Assembly: GCA_947568835.1 (NCBI GenBank)
Contig: OX387610.1
Span: forward strand, 11,141,001 to 11,205,000
DNA: 64,000 nucleotides
DNA from: Protonemura montana
Lineage: Eukaryota; Arthropoda; Insecta; Plecoptera; Nemouridae
Direction: 5' to 3'
The notes under the pieces are model-generated. The model had not been told where the DNA came from, did not search any database, and worked only from the letters and a program-made list of their open reading frames with translations. A program made the position numbers and the translations under genes. Shown one piece after another: positions 23,389 through 34,979 of the stretch. Each line of letters opens with the position of its first letter. Position 1 is the first letter of the stretch.

Positions 23389-23581
23389 GGTTTTTAGACT
23401 CAAGTCTACTTGATTTATCCTTGGCACTAGTTTTAACAAAAACTATTTGAAATGGGTTTTGAATGCTAAGTAAAGGACTACTAAATTTCCCGACGTTTCA
23501 TAACATGTACTAGTTACTTCTTCAAGGGTCCAGTTGTCCTTTACTTAGCATTCAAAACCCATTTCAAATAGTTTTTGTTAA
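23389..23581. mobile_element. foldback family F2
   Basis: GGTTTTTAGACTCAAGTCTA terminus; inverted arms around TTTGAATGCTAAGTAAAGGA. A 12-bp direct repeat ACAAAGTACACA occurs just before the left end (about 23373) and just after the right arm (about 23581), possibly a target duplication. Confidence 0.7.
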
Positions 23582-23820
23582 CAAAGTACACACTTTTTAA
23601 ACTGGGGTTTGAAGGCTTAGTGAAGAACAATTAAATTTCCCAAGGTTTTTTTAACTTGTCCCTGTTACTTTATCAAGGCTTAAAGCAGTCTTGATAAAGT
23701 ATTGAGAAATATATTGGAAATTTAGTTGTTCTTCACTTAGCATTCAAAAGCCAGCTAGAAGTTTTTTGTCAAAACTAGTGCTAAGGCTAGATAATATAGA
23801 CACGATTCTAAAAACCTTAA
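23582..23820. mobile_element. foldback family F2, second copy next to the first
   Basis: Arms TGGGGTTTGAAGGCTTAGTG and its diverged complement surround a TTACTTTATCAAGG...CTTGATAAAGTA palindrome. The right end is the complement of the TTTTTAGA terminus. Confidence 0.65.
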
Positions 23821-26199
23821 ACCGGTATGGCCTCCAGTTTTTTATGAAATTTCATTAAAAATCGGGCATACCTTTAGATACGCTCATGCTAGAAGCATTT
23901 CAGCGATTCATCAAGGATAACGCAGCTAAAGCGCATGCTCCTCTGCAAATCAAAATATATCAACGTCCTGCGCTAGAACGCACAATAAAGAATGCCAGCA
24001 TCAATTAAGAATGCAGCTGGCTGGCTGTCACTGACGTCAATGCAAGAAAGTAACGACCATTGGGCATGCTTCTGGTTTCTCTAGTGCAGCCGTTTTATAT
24101 CCTGCACCGACTGCGTTGATGACTCCCTCTTGGATCGTGCAGGCAGTCCTCGTTAAATTTTGTCTGCCATCGTGATTCAAGTCTGGTCGTTAAACTGCTC
24201 GTTAAAACGGCTGTTAGCTTTTGGAATTAAACGTCTGATGCACGAGGGATGCACATGTGTAGACCGTGAACCCGGATATCAAAGTTTGGGTCCAGATGTT
24301 TCGGGGATTTATGGAGATGTGTTTATGAAGTCAGGTTTGACGTGCAAAAATAGTAATAGGTTTAAATTTAGTTTGACTTTTGTGATTTTTATTATGCTAT
24401 ATAACGAATGAGCTTGGTTTCGGGATGAATCTGCTTCTAAATTGATTAATTTGTGATGTTTAAAGACGTTGGTTATAGACTACCTGTGACACTGGCCTGA
24501 TAGCGTCAGTGGATGAGTGGAAGATGTTGGGGAAGATGATGGCTAGGCATTTTTTGTCATATTTTCAGGAACGCATAATATTAATAGATTGCGTACATGG
24601 CAAAGCAACAGGTCGTGTAACGGAATAATCTTTGGTTATTTTAGGTCTATATAAGCTCCTAGACGCAGCCCGCAGAGCAAACTTGGCACCTCCACGCAAA
24701 CACTTAATTCGTTTTTTGTGAAAAACTCATAACAAATCTAAACAGATCTGAAAGTTTCTCTTGAAAGAATCTCTGTGAAGAGGTTTTCATCGTTCAGGTG
24801 CTGGTAATTTTGGGCTGTATTGTGGGTTTTTGCTTCGAAATAACTTCAAAAACCACTTAGTTTCCCAAATGAAAAATAAACATGTAACATGTAAATTATT
24901 TAAATTTTAAAACAAGTAAATTTTAAATGCACATATGTTAAAAAGGAACGATTTTATCTTTAAAATATATTTATCGTTTTTCTGGTAGCTAACTTGATTT
25001 TGCTTTGTGGTAAGCTCTGTGCCGCGACCTGATTGCATATATGAATTCAACTTGCAATTGGTTATTGACTTTTGTGAATAGCGCTTGGAAGAAATTGTGT
25101 AACTTGAATTATATTCCACGCTTCGAGTGCTTTTGATAAAATACAAAATAGTTTATGCAAGTCATATATTTTTGCGCAATGCTGCGTGGACAGCAGTAAA
25201 ATCCCAGTGCAGCGTTTCAATAAATGCACTCTTTTTAGGTCAAAGGATACAGATTGTGCTTTATGCTCAAATAAAGTTGAAGCGTCTATGAAAGACATGA
25301 ATTGTAACTAAATTATATCATTTTTTGTACGTAAGACGAAAAACGCTATGAAAAAAACTAGCTGGAATTTTCACTCATGATCAGTAAATTTTCCTAGATC
25401 CAAACAATTTAGAAAAAAGATGGCCCTAGATCACCCCCTAGACAATCTCCCATAGCAGACCTATTTTTTGACCGTTTTTGTGACTAAACCGTAAGAGATA
25501 GCCTCACATGGTAAAAAGAAAGTTGTTGATAAAGGATTGAGGAAGGTCTGTAGCATGATTAATTTTGGATTTTTTTGGCACGAAGGGGCGTTAATTAAGT
25601 TAAAAAAGTGGAATATTTGGTAGTTTTGCGGTCTTTAATAAATAAAAACTAAAAGGAAATTGAAAAATCGGCCATGCTACCGACCAAATTTCATCCTTTA
25701 GCTACAATATTGCCGCTGGTTAATATGGTCTATCTTGAACAGCCTTGCCGTTAAACCGGTCAAAAATATAGTCTACATTTTCGATATTTTGGCTCTGCTC
25801 GCAACCCCTGTGTTGTGCGAGATAGGCAACTTATCTTTCAGATTCTAAACCCCGCCTCCTGCTGTCAATCTCTTGCTTTGGCTTGTGAGACTGCTTGTGA
25901 GGGTTTGTGTACCTGCTGCTGAGCACAGTTTTTCTCGGTACAGGTCATTTAGGTGATACACACACTTAGGTAGAAAAACAAAAGTTGCTGCGTGCTTCTA
26001 AAGCAAACCGTTCTGTGGACACGGATGGTCCGTCGACTTCGTCGTCGAAGTGAAGGAATGTTTTCAGTTCACGTATGAGTTTTTTTGTGACGGCGGCCGA
26101 ATGACACTTGAAAGTGCGTTGTAAAGACATGTTAGTGATAGTGTTTTTTGTACATTGTTTTTCGAGGCTAATTTATTTTTTCGAGCCAAAAAAACAAAA
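23821..26199. other. gene-free stretch
   Basis: No supported ORF. A reversed 46-bp-unit core lies near 24662. The stretch at 25840-26060 is somewhat promoter-like (a CCCCGCCTCC GC-box) but carries no start that I can support. Confidence 0.4.
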
Positions 26200-26345
26200 G
26201 CTTAATAGGGTTTTTTAACAACCAAACACACTTGATTAGTTTCTTATCGATAATTTTGCCAAAACTAGATTTGGAGTGACAGATCAAAGATTAACATTTG
26301 ACAGATGTCTTTCATCGACTTAGGACGCCGTGGATATTTGAGCTG
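26200..26345 (+). mobile_element. partial Helitron-like unit upstream of the trimer
   Basis: CACACTTGATTAGTTT, TTTTGCCAAAACTAGATTT and AGGACGCCGTGGATA repeat at 28505-28635 inside the middle unit. This suggests a truncated further copy ahead of the three units. Confidence 0.5.
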
Positions 26346-26387
26346 CACTCACGGCATCTGCGTGCCTGGGTGCACATGATTAAATAA

Positions 26388-27466
26388 TTAACCTTATATA
26401 AAAGCCTTAAATCTGCGATGTTCAACTTTTTAGTTTGTATCTGACCAGCTGACCAGCTGACCAGCTGGGGTAACATTTTTCTGTACATGTTGATTTAAAT
26501 TGCGAAATTTGGTTAAAAACGTGTGCAATTGGGTTATAATTGTTCAAAATTAAAATCTCTATCCTATTGTGACACTTTGAGGGTGATTTGAAAGCGTTTT
26601 TTTGGTGAAATATTGATAATTATGTTTAAAATTTCTTGCCTAGGAAAATTGGAGCCATGTCTCACAGTTCGATTTTTATTTGATTCAAAACTTGCCTTTT
26701 ACTCACCCGCAGCAGCTCGGTAATACTGTTCATGCATGCCTATGAAAGTTATTGAAGAAATTGAGCCAAACGGCTGTTATTTACGTTCGTTTTACGTGAA
26801 ATAGAAATAATTTCGCAAAAAAGTTTGACAGATGCATTCATTTGTTTGGTTTTTTTACCACTGCAGGGTGAACGAATTCTTGAACTTATCTTTGCGGCAG
26901 TGAATTCAGGATATTTAAACGTCAAAAAGGATTAGAACATCAAATACTTTTTAGAAACCAGTCAAACATTGCTGGGAATAATTTTAAATCTTACATGACT
27001 TCAGAGCACGACCCAACGCGACATTTATACGGTGATTTGATGGGATTTTCGTCATGAATTTTATTTAAAACTGGCTGGCAAGGAAAGATTTTGACAGATG
27101 TCAAACAACTTAATTACCGAAGAAACTTACATTTTGTCAATTTAAAGTGCGTATCCGTTCATTAAACATCTTTTTAGTAAGATCTGGTGGAGATGTAAAA
27201 GGTATTTCACAACTTTTACTTTCTAAGAAAATATTTCAAGAAATCATGCACGGAAATCTTTTGACAGCCAACGTCGTTTGTTTTCGAAATTGTCATCGGG
27301 GTCACTTTGGAATTCACAGAGTTTCCACAATGCAGTGACCCCGAGTGAAATAAGCGGCAAATTTCAAATAAAATAAATGGGGGTACTGTTGGTTATGGTC
27401 CCATTTAAACAAAAATGCCCACTCCCTCAATATCTTAAGGTGCCGTTAGGCATCGGGTTCTGCTAG
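26388..27466 (+). mobile_element. Helitron-like element, tandem unit 1
   Basis: Starts TTAACCTTATATAAAAGC and ends GGTTCTGCTAG. Just before the CTAG end is a 6-bp stem (GGTGCC / GGCATC, GTTA loop) 8 nt upstream, the 3' layout of Helitron/Helentron elements (hairpin then CTRR). An internal 10-bp hairpin CGGGGTCACT...AGTGACCCCG lies near 27296-27345. There is no Rep/helicase ORF, so it is non-autonomous. Confidence 0.6.
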
Positions 27467-30320
27467 TTAACCTTATATAAAAGCTTTAAATTTGCGATGT
27501 TCAACTTTTTAGTTTGTATCTGGCGACCGACCAGCTGACCAGCTGGGGTAACATTTTTCTGTACATGTTGATTTAAATTGCGAAATTTGGTAAAAAACGT
27601 GTGGAATTGGGTTATAATTGTTCAAAATTAAAATCTTCACACTATTGTGACACTTTGAGGGTGATTTGAAAGCGTTTTTTTGGTGAAATATTGATAATTA
27701 TGTTTGAAATTTCCTGCCTAGGAAAATTGGAGCCATGTCTCACAGCTCGATTTTTATTTGATTCAAAACTTGCCTTTTACTCACCCGCAGCAGCTCGGTA
27801 ATACTCTTCATGCATGTCTATGAAAGTTATTGAAGAAATTGAGCCCAAAGGCTGTTATTTACGTTCCTTTTACGTGAAATGGAAATAATTTTGCAAAAAG
27901 TTTGACAGATTCATTCATTTGTTTGGTTTTTTGACCACTGCAGGGTGAACGAATTCTTAAACTTATCTTTTCGGCAGTGCATTCAGGATATTCAAACGTC
28001 AATGTCAATGTCAACGTCAATGTCAAATTCTTTTCAAAATCTCTAGAACTGAAGGAAAAACGTGTGAAATTGGCTTATTTTGGTTCTTTATTCAGGATTT
28101 AATCCAACTACGTCTTTTTCACGGTGATTTTAAAGAGCATTATTATAGTAAAGTATCAAAAATATTGTTGGTGTCTTGGCTAGCAAGATGAAAAATAGCC
28201 ACTTGACAAGCCCGTGGCATTCTTGTGGAGGTTATTTACACGTCAAAAAGGTTTGGAAAGTTAAACAATCTATTAACACAACTATTGGAATCTTTTGTAA
28301 ACATATTTAAAGATATTTATTGTAAATAGTATACGAAAGACAAGAAATTTCTTAAAATACGACGATTTTTCTCCATCCCCAGCCTAGACAAGATCACACA
28401 GTTGATTCCAAGCCATCAATGATATTTGTGACAAATATGTAAATCAATAACAATCCTAACTTTCTTTGCAGGTCTTTTACACATTAAATAGGGTTTTTAA
28501 ACAAACAAAACACACTTGATTAGTTTTTTATTGATAATTTTGCCAAAACTAGATTTAAAGTGACATTGACAGATCAAAGATAAACATTTGACAGATATCT
28601 TTCATCGAATCAGGACGCCGTGGATACTTATTTTATTTTCGAGGATGCCGTGATTATTCAACAGGTATTTAAATTCAAAACGTCATTAATGACGGAGTGC
28701 AGTTTTATCAAATCTAATCCAAATAAGCAATCTAAGTTTAATACGGTTTTCTATGGAAGTGTTTAATATTGTATAGTACTTTATGGTGTTACATGGTAGT
28801 CTATGTTATTCTATGGTATTCTATGGTATTCTATGGAGTTCTATGGTATTCTATGGTATTCTATGGTATTCTATGATATTCTATGGTATTCTATGGTATT
28901 CTATGGTATTCTATAGTATTCTATGGTATTCTATGGTAAACTATGGTATTCCAAGGTATTCTATGGTATTCTATGGAGTTCTATGGTATTCTATGATATA
29001 GTTTGGTATTCTATGGTATTCTATGGTATTTTATGGTATTCTATGGTATTCTATGGTATTCTATGGTATTCTATGGTATTCTATGGTATTCTATGGAGTT
29101 CTATGGTATTCTATGATATTGTTTGGTATTCTATGATATTGTATGGTATTCTATGGTATTCTATGGAGTTCCATGGTATTCTATGGTATTCTATGGAGTT
29201 CTATGGTATTCTATGATATTTTTTGGTATTCTATGATATTGTATGGTATTCTATGGTATTCTATGGTATTCTATGGTATTCTATGGAGTTCTATTGTATT
29301 CTATGGTATTCTATGGTATTCTATGATATTGTTTGATATTCTATGGTATTCTATGGTATTCTATGGTATTCTATCGTGTACTATGGTATTCTATGGAGTT
29401 CTATGGTACTCTATTATATTTTTTGGTATTCTATGATATTGTATGGTAATGTATGGTATTGTATGGTATTCTATGGTATTCTATGGTATTCTATGGTATT
29501 CTATGGTATTCTATGGCATTGTTTGGTATTTTATGATATTCTATTGAGTTCTATGGTATTCTATGATATTGTTTGGTATTTTATGGTATTCTATGGTATT
29601 GTTTGGTGATCTATGGTATTCTATGATATTGTTTGGTATTCTATGGTATTCTATGGTATTCTATTGAGTTCTATGGTACTCTATTATATTTTTTGGTATT
29701 CTATGATATTATATGGTATTCTATGGTATTCTATGGTATTCTATGACATTGTTCGGTATTTTATGATATTCTAGTGAGTTCTAGGGTATTCTATGATATT
29801 TTTTTTGTATTCTATGATATTGTATGGTATTCTATGGAGTTCTATGGTATTCTTTGGAGTTCTTTGGTATTCTATGATTTTGTTTGGTATTCTTTGGTAT
29901 TCTATGGAGTTCTATGGTAGTCGATGATATTATTTAGTATTCTATGGTATTCTATGGTATTCTATGGTATTCTATGGTATTCTATGGAGTTCTTTGGTAT
30001 TCTATGATATTGTTTGGTATTCTATGGTATTCTTTGGAGTTCTATGATATTCTATGAAATTCTATTGAGTTATATGGTATTCTATGGTATTCTATGGAGT
30101 TCTATGGTATTCTATGGTATTTTATGGAATTGTATGGTATTTAACAATATTGTTAGGTGTTGTTTGGCACTTTAGGTTGTGGCCCTATTTAAAACTTTTG
30201 GAACGGCATCTGACAAATTTCGAAAACTTTTTAAAATATGCTTCAAGTCAAGTAAAATATAAATCAAAATGCCCACTCCCTCAAAATCTTAAGGTGCCGT
30301 TAGGCATCGGGTTCTGCTAG
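27467..30320 (+). mobile_element. Helitron-like element, tandem unit 2 with microsatellite
   Basis: Same TTAACCTTATATAAAAGC start, directly abutting the CTAG of unit 1, and the same hairpin plus CTAG end. The first ~560 bp are nearly identical to unit 3. The interior differs: it has the 28505-28635 block and then a 1.4-kb array of a 10-bp repeat just before the shared 3' end. Confidence 0.6.
28750..30170 (+). repeat. 10-bp tandem array (CTATGGTATT), about 140 copies
   Basis: Near-uninterrupted decamers with recurring variants CTATGGAGTT, CTATGATATT and GTTTGGTATT. The variants often come in the order GGAGTT, GGTATT, GATATT, GTTTGG, which is a 40-bp higher-order unit. The long ORFs across it are produced by the repeat and are not genes. 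Confidence 0.95.
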
Positions 30321-31257
30321 TTAACCTTATATAAAAGCTTTAAATTTGCGATGTTCAACTTTTTAGTTTGTATCTGGCGACCGACCAGCTGACCAGCTGG
30401 GGTAACATTTTTCTGTACATGTTGATTTAAATTGCGAAATTTGGTAAAAAACGTGTGGAATTGGGTTATAATTGTTCAAAATTAAAATCTTCACACTATT
30501 GTGACACTTTGAGGGTGATTTGAAAGCGTTTTTTTGGTGAAATATTGATAATTATGTTTGAAATTTCCTGCCTAGGAAAATTGGAGCCATGTCTCACAGC
30601 TCGATTTTTATTTGATTCAAAACTTGCCTTTTACTCACCCGCAGCAGCTCGGTAATACTCTTCATGCATGTCTATGAAAGTTATTGAAGAAATTGAGCCC
30701 AAAGGCTGTTATTTACGTTCCTTTTACGTGAAATGGAAATAATTTTGCAAAAAGTTTGACAGATTCATTCATTTGTTTGGTTTTTTGACCACTGCAGGGT
30801 GAACGAATTCTTAAACTTATCTTTGCGGCAGTGCATTCAGGATATTCAAACGTCAATGTCAATGTCAATGTCAAATTCTTTTCAAAATCTCTAGAACTGA
30901 AGGGAAATAAATGACAAAACTGAAATATTGTTGGTGTCTTGGCTAGCAAGATTGGCTAGCCCAGATTGTAAAAGGTATTTCACAAGTTTCACTCTCTAAG
31001 ATATATTTGAAGAAATCATACACGGAAATCTTTTGACAGCCAACGTCCTTTGTTTTCGAAATTGTCATCGTGGTCACTTTGGAATTCACAGAGTTTCCAC
31101 AATGCAGTGACCCCGAGTGACATAAGCGGCAAATTTCAAACAAAATAAACGGGGGTACTGTCTGGTATTGCATGGTACTATTGGTTGTGGTCCCATTAAA
31201 ACCAAAATGCCAACTCCCTCAAAATCGTAAGCGGCCGTAGGCAGCGGGTTCTGCTAG
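30321..31257 (+). mobile_element. Helitron-like element, tandem unit 3
   Basis: Starts TTAACCTTATATAAAAGC and ends GGGTTCTGCTAG, after which unrelated TAATGATAATAATGATAATA begins. The interior from about 30960 matches unit 1, including the CAGTGACCCCGAGTGA block. At the array position it has only about two decamer-like repeats (CTGGTATTGCATGGTACTAT). Confidence 0.6.
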
Positions 31258-32125
31258 TAATGATAATAATGATAATAAAAAGCACAGTAAAACAAATGAG
31301 AAATAGGTTTTATTGTGTTCGTTTGCTCGGAAAGGTCTGTTTGGGAACAGGTAGCATTCGCCCGTGCCCGTGCCTTACGGCGCGCTAAAATTTGCAGTCA
31401 CGTGACAAGCAAAAAGTCCAGCCCCTTTGAGCTTAAATTTCACACCCCCTGTCAATCAAAATCTCGAAAAGCAAAAGCCTTGCCAGGGATCTAGAGCCTT
31501 AAAGAGATATTTTCGCAATCTTTCTGGCAAATATCTCCACAGCTTTGCCGACATGAATCGCACATTTTTATCGCATATTTTTTCTACCTTACAGCTTTTA
31601 TCGACACAAATGGCGACACAGATATTCATATGCGAATACCGAACCTCCCCACATATTACTTTTTATCAAACTCTATGAAAGACATATCAATGTTTTTCTT
31701 GTCCTATGAAAGATATCGCTCGCAAACGTGCCGCCAATTTATTCGACCTCGGTTTTATCACCGCCTGAAATGATTGTTATCGAGTTTTTGTGCCCGTCAC
31801 CCATTGGTTGATATACTTGGAGCTGTCTTACGAATGAAGATGAACTATGTCTCCGACAGCAAAGCGACATTACCACGTGGACTACGTGTTGGTCTACTGT
31901 AAAACTATGCACTTCACGCTTACTGGCTTCGCGTTGGTTTATGCACGAAATGGTCGTGACGGCAGCACCGTCGACATTTGGTTTTATAAATTCAAACTGC
32001 GCTTTCTGAATAGTAAATCTTTCTCCGGCTTCAAAGTCGTAGATAAGAAGTACTTCGTCTGATTACAAAGAGAAATTTATGACATTTATAATTTTTGGAA
32101 AGGAAGCTAGACTAAATAAATGTGT
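31258..32125. other. gene-free stretch
   Basis: No recognised repeat after the GATAATAAT run. Two ORFs of 83 and 71 codons lack family or splice support. Confidence 0.4.
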
Positions 32126-32198
32126 AACAGAACTGGGGTATGAACCCGGGACCTCCCAATTGCCGGTCGGGTGCTCTACCAACTGAGCTATCTGGACA
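32126..32198 (-). mobile_element. tRNA-derived SINE head or tRNA pseudogene
   Basis: On the minus strand, a perfect A box TAGCTCAGTTGG (complement at 32179-32190) and a near-B box GGTTCATACCC (complement at 32136-32146). The D arm and a 5-bp anticodon stem can fold, but the loop lacks U33 and the acceptor stem is weak. It resembles 24-98. Confidence 0.6.
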
Positions 32199-32846
32199 CA
32201 CATTAAACACACTTTAAAATTGTTTATTGTCCAATCTTCTATCGAGATTTAAAAGACATACATATACACAGATGTAAATCTATCAGATGCATCTTTTGTC
32301 ACATATATATATCCCTACGTATATATATTATTATTCCTTATAGTTAATTAATAAGTTGTCTCATTACTAACATGTATTACAAACTCGTCAGTGCTATACA
32401 ATTCATTATCCATCAGTAAATTAACTTACTTAATTTCGTCTTGTAGATTAAAAATGACGTCCTTTTTTAAACCATCCGGTAGCATGCTGTTCAATCTCAG
32501 ACCTGTCTGTTTCGCGTGGTCTTTTATTTGCGTCAAATTCTCTAGTTCTAAGTTACAATTTACCTCCTTTAAATTTCTTGCATCCCTTCTGAAAATTGAC
32601 CTTCGTGGGTTGAGAAAGGGATCTCCACAAGGGGGACAAGTACTTTGAATAGTATCTACCTACTTTACAACTCTTGGATGCTAGTTCAACGGGTTCAAAA
32701 AACCCTGCAACTACAGGCTTGAAAGAAAGCCTGTAGTTGTAGTTTTTTTTATTTTTCTGGTGATTTCACTAGGAAGCTGAAACCAGCAAGCGACAGGTAA
32801 AAAGGCAGCTTGACCTGAAAGAATCTGGTTACCTTTTTTACTATCA
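32199..32846. other. gene-free stretch with a short hairpin
   Basis: A hairpin CAACTACAGGCTT...AAGCCTGTAGTTG lies at about 32698-32740. It is followed by T-rich sequence. No gene. Confidence 0.5.
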
Positions 32847-33062
32847 TGAACACTATAACCGTCTCAAAAATTGATGCCCAAACAGGGACTCGAATCCCGA
32901 TCTCCACCTATCGCGGGTATTGCTCCAACGATAGGTTGAGATCGGGATTCGAGTCCCCGTTTGGGCATCAATTTTTGAGATGGTAGTAGTGTTCATAATA
33001 ATTAAATATCCCGCGCATTGCAAGCGTTTGCAATTGAAATAAGATTTCATCTAAAACCTGTC
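32847..33062. mobile_element. snap-back tRNA-derived element
   Basis: Arms of about 65 bp (32849-32913 and 32929-32994) are almost perfectly inverted around a ~15-bp loop. They include the B-box stretch (GATTCGAGTCCC) on both sides, so both strands carry the 3' half of the tRNA head. The family tail (ATTGCAAGCGTTTGCAATTG, AAGATTTCATC) follows once on the right. Confidence 0.8.
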
Positions 33063-33095
33063 ACCTAATTATACTTAGTAAGGCAGCCATCTTAC

Positions 33096-33144
33096 CGTTG
33101 AGAGTGAGCATCAGTATCAACATGGCTGTGAATGCAGTCTTCAT
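33096..33144 (-). CDS. candidate first coding exon: signal peptide
   Basis: On the minus strand an ATG at 33144 opens MKTAFTAMLILMLTLN and reaches a consensus donor (AACG|GTAAGA) after 49 coding bases, so the intron is in phase 1. A short first exon with a Lys-start hydrophobic leader and a phase-1 intron is the usual layout for secreted proteins. The 5' side (33145-33210) is GC-rich, as in a promoter or leader. The next exon is not identified. The symmetric phase-1 exon at 18062-18232 (same strand) would join as ...LN-A-SGFPSP, which is compatible but unproven. The peptide is short, so chance cannot be excluded. Confidence 0.35.
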
Positions 33145-34979
33145 GTCTTCCTGGCGCCGCGTAGCGGTGGGTGCAGGAACCGCGGGCCGCTGACAACGCT
33201 ATCTGGTGTGCATTGCTGGCACCTGGATGCTGTAACACGCGTGACAGATGCAGGACAAGAGAAGTTGGTGGGCGTCCATGTTTAAGACGCTGGTGTGTAA
33301 GAGTTGAAAAAAAATTTAGGGTTAAATTAATTAAGACATGTAATGTAACAGATTTTAAAGGCTTATTTGTGGGTATATTTTTAGATATTGTATTTTTTTT
33401 TTTGGGGTTTTTTATAGTTTATTTTAAAACATGCTTTTTCAGTAAATTTTTGCATATCACTCGTAGATTTTAAATGTGAAGAGTAACGAATGATTTAGAA
33501 GAAAAAATCTACTCTGTTCTAAACAGGTTTCCAACTTTTTCTTGGACTATCCAAAGATTAAATTTGCTGAACGATTAAATTCAATCATAATTGACACCAT
33601 CTGTAGTTATTGTCTTTGTTTAAAGTGTATACCTACACATTTATTTAATGTGTGTATGAGTAGTTTTTTAAATAACGATTAATTTTGTAGCTACTTTCCA
33701 TAGTTTTAGCTCAATTATGATTAAGGACAGTTAAGAGTGTGCAATTTCAAATAATTTAACAACACGCAGCCATTTGTAACCAAGTGCTATGGAAAAAAGT
33801 AAAAACATCCCCAGACAGATAAGAACGACTACTTCCGTTGACGTAGTTCGTATAGAAACCCATGGCCAGTAACCAACGGAACCAATCTGGGGACATAGGG
33901 AATCCGGTCAATCTCTGTACATTTCCAGCTGGTTTCTCCATTCCTGTCACTTTGACGTTTTGCTAGAACAGGAATGCATATCAAGTCTGATGGAAATTGG
34001 GAAAAGCCAAAGGAAAGCGGGGTCCCAGGGAATTTAGACAATCATTTCAATGAGGAGTTTAATTTTTAATTATTATCAATCAAAACTTTGCCTGGATGGA
34101 TGAGACGGATTAAACATCCTGATAGTCGATTGTTTTTAACTGTCGAAAAATTAACCGCGCAATAATTTTAAACTTCCTCTGGTTTCACGTTTTGTTTCAA
34201 TTGGGCCGTGCCAGAAATAACACACGAAAACTCGTTCGACATCTGAAAACAATCGACCACCTGCAAGTTGCTTCAAAAAGCTTGGCCACCTGGAAATGAA
34301 TATGACCCCAACTTTTGCCATCCAATAAAGAATGATAAAGAATGCCGTGATTTTGGGGCCAACTTTCGAAGTTTTTAGTTGTCTTGGTACTAACTTTTTA
34401 ATTTGATATTAAGTTTTAAGCTGTAAAGGAGTTTCTATGGGGGCGGTGGAAACTTGTGAAAAACTTGACTTTCGCCGAATTCGGCTGCACAGGAATCATT
34501 TCAAATATCACTTTCATACAATTACTGGCTTTGGTTTCTCTCATTGGGTTTCAGCTACTTTTTTAAGTTAATTATTAATGTCAGTATCAACGTTGCAAGA
34601 AAGGGAATTCGTGGGAAAAAACTTTTCGCTTCAAAACCTAAAGTCTAGCCCGTTTGAGACGATACTATTTTCAAACCCCTCTATATGAACTTGTTTCCAC
34701 AGATCTTATGGCAAAAATGGCCCTAGATTCCTTTGAAATGCCACTTTCTCTCACCGGATAGTCAGATTTTTTTGTTTTGTTATTAATTAACTTCGATTTC
34801 TCAATGAATTATTTGTTTATACTTTCTGTTAGATCAAAATAGGTGTTTAATTTAACTTAATGACAAAAAAAAATATATACATATTTTTATTACTTTAAAA
34901 ATAAATCAATTATTATAATTTAATGTGTTCCTTCTATTTATCGCAAACGTATTATTAGCTTTTTAACAACCAACCTTCC
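33145..34979. other. gene-free stretch
   Basis: GC-rich to about 33260, then AT-rich. Overlapping minus-strand ORFs of 64 and 70 codons near 33756-34041 have no family match that I recognise. Confidence 0.4.

Noticed and set aside
28783..29609. Plus-strand ORFs rich in MVFYGILWYS
   Set aside because: Direct translation of the 10-bp CTATGGTATT array; no gene signature.
32126..32198. Functional tRNA gene
   Set aside because: Anticodon loop lacks U33, the acceptor stem is poorly paired and a similar copy lies at 24-98; a SINE head is more likely.
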